From an uncultured Porphyromonas sp. (GTDB taxonomy: Bacteria; Bacteroidota; Bacteroidia; Bacteroidales; Porphyromonadaceae), in NCBI GenBank assembly GCA_946997275.1, contig CAMPUN010000117.1:1-5011 (forward strand): a stretch of DNA of 5,011 nucleotides, in the 5' to 3' direction. Shown here piece by piece: positions 1 to 5,011 of this stretch; position 1 is the first letter of the stretch; the number at the start of each line of letters is the position of its first letter. Below the pieces are notes generated by a model. It saw nothing but the letters and a program-made list of their open reading frames with translations, was not told the origin of the DNA and ran no database searches. Both the position numbers and the translations under genes were made by a program.

Positions 1-1
1 A

Positions 2-83
2 TTTCATTCTTCCGAAGTTTCATTTCCCGGTTCCGTGGGGAATTTTCGTTTGCTCCGTGGAGATTTCCGATTTCTTCGAGAGA
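2..83. repeat. Degenerate tandem repeat, about 20-bp units
   Basis: Four loosely related units follow each other: 2-17, 18-42, 43-63 and 64-83. Each begins TTTC or TTTTC and has a pattern close to TTTCnTTTC then TCCGTGG and a purine run. The two central units share CCGTGG (33-38 and 55-60). Unit lengths vary (16, 25, 21, 20), so this is a decayed or loosely conserved array, not a precise one. It is cut by the left edge and may be longer. I recall similar T-rich intergenic repeats from Porphyromonas genomes, but that is memory and not a match made here. Confidence 0.5.
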
Positions 84-112
84 GATTGCATTAGTGGGTG
101 AAATGTACAAAG

Positions 113-154
113 TCTCCTGCCGAGCATCTTACTGAGGCGGATAGAGATATTTTT
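113..154 (+). terminator. Candidate terminator or attenuator hairpin
   Basis: TCTCCTGCC at 113-121 can pair with GGCGG at 136-140 plus GAGA at 144-147. This gives nine pairs, one of them G-U, with a 3-nt bulge (141-143) and a 14-nt loop (122-135). TATTTTT follows at once (148-154). The form resembles a rho-independent terminator for a gene left of the window, or an attenuator if transcription of gyrA starts further upstream. The bulge and large loop make it much weaker than the hairpin at 4198-4240. Confidence 0.35.
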
Positions 155-194
155 CGTAACTTAGCCTTCTGAAAGTAGAGGTCTCTCTAAAGCT

Positions 195-236
195 GTCAGC
201 CCGACTAGCGGCACCAGCTGAGTGAGCCTGGCTGAC
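195..236 (+). promoter_or_regulatory. Leader hairpin upstream of gyrA
   Basis: GTCAGCC (195-201) and GGCTGAC (230-236) are perfect 7-base inverted complements. Inside them ACT-AGC (204-209) can pair with GCT (217-219) and AGT (221-223) around a single bulged G at 220, capped by a 7-nt loop. The result is a two-tier stem with an internal loop. It ends directly before the AGGAGG at 238-243, so folding would leave that site exposed unless an alternative pairing exists. A role in controlling gyrA is inference; no known riboswitch class is recognised. Confidence 0.4.
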
Positions 237-237
237 G

Positions 238-243
238 AGGAGG
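238..243 (+). promoter_or_regulatory. Shine-Dalgarno-like AGGAGG
   Basis: This is a perfect AGGAGG lying 12 nt before the ATG at 256 and 61 nt before the gyrA ATG at 305. It is too far away to serve gyrA directly. It is notable because the three real starts in the window have no such sequence, as is common in Bacteroidota. The 12-nt spacing is longer than ideal, so its use is uncertain. Confidence 0.3.
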
Positions 244-255
244 AATTGTATCTGG

Positions 256-300
256 ATGCGTCTACCAGCCTCTACGACCAAGCGAATAAAACACAATTGA
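256..300 (+). CDS. Possible 14-codon leader peptide before gyrA
   Basis: An ATG at 256 opens a 14-codon frame, MRLPASTTKRIKHN, ending in TGA at 298-300, four nucleotides before the gyrA ATG. It is preceded by a hairpin (195-236) and an AGGAGG (238-243). The close spacing to gyrA would suit translational coupling or leader-peptide control. The peptide is basic (two Arg, two Lys, one His) and shows no run of a single amino acid such as classical attenuation leaders have. An ORF this short arises easily by chance, so this is a weak call resting on context only. Confidence 0.2.
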   Translation: MRLPASTTKRIKHN

Positions 301-304
301 CTCT

Positions 305-2887
305 ATGGAAGATAGTATAGATAGGATTATCCCGGTGGACATTGAGGACGAAATGAAGACCTCTTACATTGACTACTCAATGTCTGTCATCGTATCTCGA
401 GCACTACCCGATGTGCGTGATGGTCTCAAGCCTGTGCATCGTCGTGTACTCTACTCGATGAATGAGAGTGGCAACACTTACAATAATCCTACCCGCAAGT
501 GTGCACGCGCCGTCGGTGATATCATGGGTAAGTACCACCCCCACGGTGACAGCTCCGTATACAATACATTGGTGCGTCTGGCTCAGGACTGGAACATGCG
601 CTACCCGCTCGTACAGGGACAGGGTAACTTTGGCTCTATCGACGGGGACTCGCCCGCTGCGATGCGTTACACCGAGTCGAGGCTCAACCAGTTTGCCCAG
701 GAGATGCTCCGTGACATTGACATGGAGACGGTCGACTTTCAGGACAACTTCGACGGGGACTTCAAGGAGCCTACCGTGCTCCCCTGTCGTATCCCTAACC
801 TCCTGATCAATGGTGCTGCCGGTATCGCCGTCGGTATGGCGACCAATATGGCTCCGCACAATCTTACGGAGGCGCTCAACGCCTGTATCGCTTACATTGA
901 TGCTCGTGGCGAGATTACGGTCGATGAGTTGATGCAGTATGTCAAGGCGCCAGACTTCCCCACGGGTGGTGTCATCTACGGCTACGAGGGGGTCAAGGAG
1001 GCTTTCCGCACGGGACGTGGACGTATCGTCATACGTGGCAAGGCGGACATAGAGGAGTACCACAACCATGAGCGCATCGTCATACGTGAGATACCCTACC
1101 AAGTGCGCAAGAGCGATATGGTCGCTAAGATTGCCCAGCTGGTCAACGAGAAGAAGATCGACGGCATCAGCGATATCTCCGATGAGTCGAGCAATAAGGG
1201 TATTCGTATTGTCATAGATATAAAAAAGGACGCCAACGCTGGTGTCGTACTCAACTACCTATATAAGTACTCCGACCTGGAGAGCTACTTCAGCGTCAAT
1301 AACATTGCGCTAGTCAATGGTCGCCCTCGTCAGCTCAACCTTAAGGATCTCATCGGTAACTTCGTCGATCACCGCCACGATGTGGTGACACGTCGCGCCC
1401 AGTATGAGCTTCGCAAGGCGCAGGAGCGTATCCATATATTGGAGGGCTTGATCATTGCGGTAGACAACATTGACGAGGTCATACGCATTATCCGCTCTAG
1501 TGAGGAGACTCGCGAGGCGATGAATCGACTGATGGAGGCTTTCAACCTCTCGGAGCTACAGGCACGAGCCATCGTCGACATGCGTCTACGACAGCTCACG
1601 AAGCTTGATATTGACAAGTTGGAGCATGAGTACAATGAGCTCAAGGAGCGCATTGACTACTTGAACCTCTTCCTCAGCGACATCAATATGCGTATGGAGC
1701 TGATACAGGAGGAGTGCCGTGAGATCATCGACAAATATGGCGACGAGCGTCGCTCGGAGATTGTATACGCTTCGGAAGATCTGAATCCTGAGGACTTCTA
1801 CGCCGACGAGGACATGGTTATCACCATCTCTCACCTAGGATATATCAAGCGTACGCCACTCTCGGAGTTCCGCACGCAGACACGTGGCGGTGTCGGTGTC
1901 AAGGGTGCCGACAGTCGTGACGAAGACTTTGTTGAGTACATCTACTCAGCGACGATGCACGCTACGATGATGCTCTTTACCGCTACGGGACGTGTCTACT
2001 GGCTCAGAGTCTTTGAGATACCTGAGGGCTCCAAGAGCTCTAAGGGCAGACATATCCAGAACCTTCTAGACCTTGACGAGGAGAACCGCATCACGGCCTT
2101 CCTACGTATCAAGAACTTGACGACCGATGTGGATTTTGTCAATACGCACTACCTCGTCTTCGCCACGGAGCAGGGCTTGATCAAGAAGACTCTCCTAGCT
2201 CACTACGCTAATCCTCGCAAGACGGGCGTCCGTGCGATCAACCTACGTGACGATGACCAGGTCGTTTCGGTGGCTCTCTCGAATGGTAACTGCGAGATAT
2301 TCCTTGCCAACCGCAATGGGCGTTGCGTCCGCTTCAACGAGCAGGAGGTACGTCCTATGGGCCGCACGGCGACAGGTGTTCGTGGCATCCGTCTTGATGA
2401 CGATCCCAATGACAAGGTCATCGGTATGGTCGTACATCGCCTGAAGAACAGCGACGAGACCATCCTCGTCATCAGCGAGAAGGGCTATGGCAAGCGTTCG
2501 CTCATTGACGACTACCGCATCACCAAGCGTGGCGCCAAGGGAGTCAAGACGATCAACGTGACCGACAAGACGGGCCAGCTCATCGATATACGTGCCGTAG
2601 AGGACGACGACAACATCATGATCATCAATAAGAGTGGAGTCGCCATCCGCCTCTCTATGGAGCAGATACGTGTCATGGGACGTGCTACTCAGGGGGTCAA
2701 AATGATCGACCTCAATAAACGTTCGGACGAAATCGCATCTATATGTAATGTAGTGGCCGAGGAAGAAGAGCCAGAGCTCGTAGACGAGGCTGACCTAGAC
2801 GACCCCTCAGAGTTTGTTCCACAGGAGGAGGATCTCAATGACTTTGACGACTCCCCTGCACAAGATGAGGAGAGCAACGAGGATTAG
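305..2887 (+). CDS. gyrA: DNA gyrase subunit A
   Basis: Complete 860-residue GyrA, the subunit that cuts and rejoins DNA in the A2B2 gyrase and wraps DNA for negative supercoiling; the family is usually about 820-900 residues. The ATG at 305 is the first start after an in-frame TAA (287-289) and gives the standard N-terminus; there is no Shine-Dalgarno at it. Numbering matches E. coli in the active region: Arg121-Tyr122 (catalytic tyrosine, codon 668-670), quinolone-pocket Ser83 and intercalating Ile174. The winged-helix and tower region covers about residues 30-330, the coiled coil about 340-490, and the DNA-wrapping beta-pinwheel about 500-815, with blade motifs near 638, 686, 741 and 792. 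The GyrA box is at 525-532 (QTRGGVGV), so this is GyrA and not ParC, although the box is diverged. Residue 87 is Asn where E. coli has Asp. Residues 816-860 form an acidic tail with 22 Asp/Glu and no Lys/Arg. It likely shares a transcript with the next gene. Confidence 0.97.
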   Translation: MEDSIDRIIPVDIEDEMKTSYIDYSMSVIVSRALPDVRDGLKPVHRRVLYSMNESGNTYNNPTRKCARAVGDIMGKYHPHGDSSVYNTLVRLAQDWNMRYPLVQGQGNFGSIDGDSPAAMRYTESRLNQFAQEMLRDIDMETVDFQDNFDGDFKEPTVLPCRIPNLLINGAAGIAVGMATNMAPHNLTEALNACIAYIDARGEITVDELMQYVKAPDFPTGGVIYGYEGVKEAFRTGRGRIVIRGKADIEEYHNHERIVIREIPYQVRKSDMVAKIAQLVNEKKIDGISDISDESSNKGIRIVIDIKKDANAGVVLNYLYKYSDLESYFSVNNIALVNGRPRQLNLKDLIGNFVDHRHDVVTRRAQYELRKAQERIHILEGLIIAVDNIDEVIRIIRSSEETREAMNRLMEAFNLSELQARAIVDMRLRQLTKLDIDKLEHEYNELKERIDYLNLFLSDINMRMELIQEECREIIDKYGDERRSEIVYASEDLNPEDFYADEDMVITISHLGYIKRTPLSEFRTQTRGGVGVKGADSRDEDFVEYIYSATMHATMMLFTATGRVYWLRVFEIPEGSKSSKGRHIQNLLDLDEENRITAFLRIKNLTTDVDFVNTHYLVFATEQGLIKKTLLAHYANPRKTGVRAINLRDDDQVVSVALSNGNCEIFLANRNGRCVRFNEQEVRPMGRTATGVRGIRLDDDPNDKVIGMVVHRLKNSDETILVISEKGYGKRSLIDDYRITKRGAKGVKTINVTDKTGQLIDIRAVEDDDNIMIINKSGVAIRLSMEQIRVMGRATQGVKMIDLNKRSDEIASICNVVAEEEEPELVDEADLDDPSEFVPQEEDLNDFDDSPAQDEESNED

Positions 2888-2951
2888 TCTCAAGCCGTAA
2901 GCCATCTATATTAAAGAGTAAGACAATAAACTAGTAACACCGATTTAGAAT

Positions 2952-4154
2952 ATGAAGACAACACGTAAAGTAACCCTAGTGCTACTCGTGCTAATGAGTG
3001 CACTGACACTCGGATGCGCACAGACCTCCAACGTCAGAGGCGCTGACCGTCTATCCGATGCTAGCAAGCCTGACTATCCTGGAGCCCGCGCCCTGATCCA
3101 GCAGGCTCTAGAGAATCCGGAGACCAAGGACGATGCCAAGACTTGGTACACAGCGGGACTCATTGAGGAGCGTGCCTTCACAGGCGAAAACCAAAAGAGC
3201 CTCAAGAACGAGCCACAAGACCTGCCTAGCATGTACAAGGCTCTCCTAGATATGCACGCATACTACACGAAGACTTACGAGGTCGATCACCAGCCCAACG
3301 ATAAGGGCAAGGTACGTCCTAAGTTTGAGAAGAAGATTGCTAACGCATACAAGGATAACCTCCTCTACTACATCAATGCGGGAGGATACTACATGGAGCA
3401 GAAGGACTTCAAGAATGCGCTCAAGGCATTCCAGTCATTCAGAGAGATCAAGCGCTCTCCCCTATTCGAGGGTGATAAGTTCGCTCAGACAGACTCCAAC
3501 TCGCTCATGGTCGACTTCTTTGCTATCATCACAGCTTATCAGGCTGGAGACAAGAAGCTAGCTATCCAGTATGGTGAGGAGCTTAAGAACTCTGGTTATC
3601 GTCAGAACGAGGTCTACCAGATCCTCGCTCAGACCTACATCGAGGAGGGCGACACGACCAACTACATCACGACGATGCGCGAGGGTCTCAAGCTCTTCCC
3701 CAAGGAGGCATACTACTCCGTCAACCTGATCAACACCTACATCGTACAGAACAAGTATGACGAGGCGCGCACCTTCCTCAAGCAGGCTATCGAACTCAAT
3801 CCTGAGAACCCACAGCTCTATGACGTGATGGGCAAGCTCTACGAGGAGAGCGATGAGCAGGAGGCGCTCAAGTGGTTTAACAAAGCTATCGAGATAGACC
3901 CCAACTACGTCGAGTCTCTCTGCAACATCGGACGTATCTACTACAACGAGGCTGTAGAGCTCTCTGACAAGGAAGAGGGCGGTGCAACAGCTGCTCAGCA
4001 GAAGCGCACTGCACTACTCAACAAGGCGCTTCCCTACCTCGAGAAGGCTTACAGCATCAACCCCGATGCGTCTTACTACCTACTCGGTAATATCTACTAC
4101 GCACTGGGCGACAACGCTAAGTACGACGCGATCCAAGCTGCTCACGGCAACTAA
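2952..4154 (+). CDS. Exported tetratricopeptide-repeat protein
   Basis: A 400-residue envelope protein built of TPR units, helix-turn-helix repeats that bind other proteins; no catalytic domain is seen. The N-terminus is a clear export signal: basic residues 2-6, a hydrophobic core at 7-20, then Gly21-Cys22-Ala23-Gln24. Cys22 after Gly could be lipidated, but Thr and Leu at -3 and -2 fit the lipobox poorly, so signal peptidase I cleavage after Ala23 is equally plausible. TPR-like units lie near 137-170, 186-215, 220-252, 254-286 and 288-319. A further unit at 320-374 is interrupted by a polar stretch at about 338-352, and a partial one ends the protein. It starts 64 nt after gyrA with no terminator and no recognisable promoter between, suggesting co-transcription, and it is followed by a strong terminator. 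From memory, P. gingivalis has a TPR gene next to gyrA (PG1385, called TprA, linked to virulence); orthology is an inference from position and type. No Shine-Dalgarno precedes the ATG. Confidence 0.85.
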   Translation: MKTTRKVTLVLLVLMSALTLGCAQTSNVRGADRLSDASKPDYPGARALIQQALENPETKDDAKTWYTAGLIEERAFTGENQKSLKNEPQDLPSMYKALLDMHAYYTKTYEVDHQPNDKGKVRPKFEKKIANAYKDNLLYYINAGGYYMEQKDFKNALKAFQSFREIKRSPLFEGDKFAQTDSNSLMVDFFAIITAYQAGDKKLAIQYGEELKNSGYRQNEVYQILAQTYIEEGDTTNYITTMREGLKLFPKEAYYSVNLINTYIVQNKYDEARTFLKQAIELNPENPQLYDVMGKLYEESDEQEALKWFNKAIEIDPNYVESLCNIGRIYYNEAVELSDKEEGGATAAQQKRTALLNKALPYLEKAYSINPDASYYLLGNIYYALGDNAKYDAIQAAHGN

Positions 4155-4164
4155 TCGTTAGTAT

Positions 4165-4183
4165 GCGCTAGCGCTCTAGCTAG
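4165..4183. repeat. Two adjacent short palindromes after the TPR gene
   Basis: GCGCTAGCGC (4165-4174) and CTAGCTAG (4176-4183) are each perfect palindromes. GCTAG (4167-4171) can also pair with CTAGC (4176-4180) around a 4-nt loop. They lie between the TPR stop codon and the main terminator. A small 3'-end structure in the mRNA is possible, but no known element is recognised. Confidence 0.3.
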
Positions 4184-4197
4184 CCAACTGACAATAT

Positions 4198-4240
4198 AGG
4201 AGACAGATACTCACGGCGAGTGTCTGTCTCCTTTTTGTTT
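4198..4240 (+). terminator. Strong rho-independent terminator
   Basis: A 15-bp stem pairs 4198-4212 with 4218-4232 with only one G-U pair (4208 with 4222), around the 5-nt loop ACGGC (4213-4217). The T-tract TTTTT-G-TTT follows at 4232-4240. It lies 43 nt after the TPR stop codon and ends the gyrA-TPR transcription unit. There is no matching A-run on the left side, so it appears to act on the plus strand only. Confidence 0.93.
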
Positions 4241-4282
4241 GCTCTCTGTGAAGGCACATAACGATAGGATGATCGTGGACTC

Positions 4283-4313
4283 TTTGTCGTTCGGCCAAAG
4301 ATCTGTAACTTTG
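4283..4313 (+). promoter_or_regulatory. Bacteroidota-type promoter for the plug gene
   Basis: TTTG at 4283-4286 is followed after 19 nt by TAACTTTG at 4306-4313. This is a full match to the -33 TTTG and -7 TAnnTTTG consensus described for Bacteroides sigma-ABfr promoters. The expected transcription start is roughly 4317-4319, at or within about two bases of the ATG at 4319, so the mRNA may be leaderless. The terminator just upstream supports an independent transcription unit. Confidence 0.75.
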
Positions 4314-4314
4314 G
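4295..4314. promoter_or_regulatory. Inverted repeat overlapping the -7 element
   Basis: CCAAAG (4295-4300) and CTTTGG (4309-4314) are perfect 6-base inverted complements separated by 8 nt. The right arm overlaps the -7 element. A dimeric regulator could bind such a site and block polymerase, but half of the repeat is dictated by the TTTG of the promoter itself, so chance is a fair alternative. No known operator is recognised. Confidence 0.25.
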
Positions 4315-4318
4315 GACG

Positions 4319-5011
4319 ATGAATAAGCTATGGACGCTTTGCTGGCTCCTCCTAGCCATCGCTGGCTCACTCTCGGGAGGAGAGATATTCCCGCATCACA
4401 TCTACACGACAGAGGTGCAGACTCTACAGTGTCAGGTGTGGCGTGACGGGGAGCCGATCGCTATACCCTACCCGATCGCTCGCTTGGCTAGTGGCGATGA
4501 AGAGATCGTGGTGAGCTTTGACCTCACAAACCCCGTCCCGCATCGCATTCATTATCAGCTGGAGCTGTGCGATGCCGACTGGCAGGTCAATGACCGGATG
4601 GCGCTTAGCGAATACATCGACGGATGGATCGGAGCGCGCTGGCAGACGGACGAAAGCACCCCTTCCGAAGCCACGAGCGTCGCTTATCGTCACTACGAGC
4701 TACGCCTCGGAGGAGCCTCCGTACTACAACCGCTCCTCTCGGGCAATTATCGTCTCACCGCTTGGTGCGAAGAGTTGCAAGAGGAGCCTCTCTTCGTCAC
4801 CAGCTTTGCGCTCTATGAGCCTCTCGCCGAGGTCGCTCAGCAAGTAGTGCCGACGACCCCTCAGGGCAACTACTCCCGCTTTCAGCAAGTTGAGCTGGAG
4901 CTAACCTTTCCTCCCACACTAGCCAACGACCCGCTCACGGAGCTTCTCGTGACTGTAGGCCAAAACGGCTCCTCCACCCGCTACCAGCGACTCACCCGCC
5001 CCACCTCCCTC
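4319..5011 (+). CDS. Type IX secretion system plug protein (DUF5103), 5' part
   Basis: The first 231 codons of a gene that runs off the right edge with no stop; family members are usually about 400 residues, so roughly half is present. In the Flavobacterium system the plug protein binds the periplasmic face of the SprA (Sov) outer-membrane pore and closes it when no substrate or PorV is engaged. Residues 1-21 look like a Sec signal peptide, with Lys3 and a hydrophobic core to about 18, and no lipobox cysteine. Family landmarks in order are YPI at 51-53, a strand ending in SFDL at 66-69, HYQLELCDADWQ at 78-89, SEYIDG at 97-102, HYEL at 125-128, LSGNYRL at 140-146, and a second beta-sandwich starting near 185. 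Identification is by my recall of the family pattern. The ATG at 4319 is chosen because it begins the signal peptide and the upstream frame has a TAG at 4265-4267 and no other start. No Shine-Dalgarno is possible if transcription starts at the promoter seen at 4283-4313. Confidence 0.8.
   Translation, partial: MNKLWTLCWLLLAIAGSLSGGEIFPHHIYTTEVQTLQCQVWRDGEPIAIPYPIARLASGDEEIVVSFDLTNPVPHRIHYQLELCDADWQVNDRMALSEYIDGWIGARWQTDESTPSEATSVAYRHYELRLGGASVLQPLLSGNYRLTAWCEELQEEPLFVTSFALYEPLAEVAQQVVPTTPQGNYSRFQQVELELTFPPTLANDPLTELLVTVGQNGSSTRYQRLTRPTSL

Larger units (their letters stand above)
1..304. other. Non-coding region upstream of gyrA
   Basis: No normal-sized protein gene or tRNA is recognisable here. 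Frame 1 on the plus strand is open from the left edge to a TGA at 133-135, but most of it is made of the degenerate repeat at 2-83, so I do not call it coding. The stretch holds that repeat, two candidate RNA hairpins, an AGGAGG and a possible mini-ORF, each listed separately. No clear Bacteroidota promoter (TTTG, about 19-21 nt, TAnnTTTG) was found. The nearest -7 matches are TATTTTTC at 148-155 and TAACTTAG at 157-164, each 7 of 8, and neither has a TTTG at the right distance. The gyrA promoter therefore remains unlocated. Confidence 0.7.

Noticed and set aside
1..135. Open plus-strand frame from the left edge to TGA at 133-135, which could be the tail of an upstream gene.
   Set aside because: Most of it is the degenerate T-rich repeat, which gives a low-complexity Phe/Arg/Ser-rich translation with no recognisable domain; such frames are typical of spurious calls over repeats.
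148..164. TATTTTTC (148-155) and TAACTTAG (157-164) as -7 elements for gyrA.
   Set aside because: Each matches 7 of 8 consensus bases, but neither has a TTTG at a suitable distance upstream, and the first overlaps the candidate terminator T-run.
404..1102. Long antisense open frame (232 codons) opposite gyrA.
   Set aside because: It lies entirely within the well-conserved gyrA coding sequence, shows no recognisable domain, and is explained by gyrA codon usage avoiding antisense stops.
2813..2846. TTTG (2813-2816) with TGACTTTG (2839-2846) at the end of gyrA as a promoter for the TPR gene.
   Set aside because: The second A of the -7 core is missing, the 22-nt spacing is long, and the bases are explained by gyrA coding sequence.
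305..2887. The gene could be parC (topoisomerase IV subunit A) instead of gyrA.
   Set aside because: It has a GyrA box, repeated blade motifs across the C-terminal domain, GyrA-type active-site numbering and an acidic tail, all favouring GyrA.
2888..2951. A terminator or promoter between gyrA and the TPR gene.
   Set aside because: No stem with a T-tract and no TAnnTTTG-like sequence is present; the region is simply A/T-rich.
4424..4847. Open frames on both strands inside 4424-4847.
   Set aside because: They overlap the frame starting at 4319, whose signal peptide and ordered family motifs identify it as the true gene.

Overview
The window looks like ordinary chromosome from a Bacteroidota bacterium, most likely Porphyromonas or a close relative (order Bacteroidales). 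The grounds are: a type IX secretion system (T9SS) component, a family confined to this phylum; a promoter with the Bacteroidota -33/-7 pattern (TTTG, 19 nt, TAACTTTG); weak or absent Shine-Dalgarno sequences at the main starts; and the gene pair gyrA plus a TPR protein, which I recall from Porphyromonas gingivalis. Base composition appears moderately GC-rich, compatible with P. asaccharolytica or P. uenonis, but I cannot assign a species.

Layout. 1-304 contains no convincing protein gene of normal size. It holds degenerate repeats of about 20 bp (2-83), a hairpin followed by a T-run (113-154) that may terminate an upstream gene or attenuate gyrA, a second hairpin (195-236), an AGGAGG sequence directly after it, and a possible 14-codon leader ORF (256-300) ending 4 nt before gyrA. 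305-2887 is a complete gyrA (DNA gyrase subunit A, 860 aa). After 64 nt with no terminator, 2952-4154 encodes a 400-aa exported tetratricopeptide-repeat (TPR) protein, probably co-transcribed with gyrA. A strong 15-bp terminator hairpin with a T-tract (4198-4240) closes this unit. A near-consensus Bacteroidota promoter (4283-4313) then drives a gene starting at 4319 that runs off the right edge. Its first 231 residues match the N-terminal domain of the T9SS plug protein family (DUF5103).

How the genes relate. Gyrase A cleaves and rejoins DNA to introduce negative supercoils. The TPR protein is an envelope protein, probably a periplasmic or membrane-anchored scaffold. The third gene is a separate transcription unit; its family product blocks the outer-membrane SprA/Sov translocon of the T9SS when no substrate is engaged. 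No functional link between the gyrA unit and the plug gene is visible beyond adjacency.

I found no mobile element, CRISPR array, tRNA or rRNA, and no clear new multi-gene system. The points most worth checking are the apparently leaderless plug transcript, the structured leader and mini-ORF before gyrA, and Asn at the GyrA position equivalent to E. coli Asp87.
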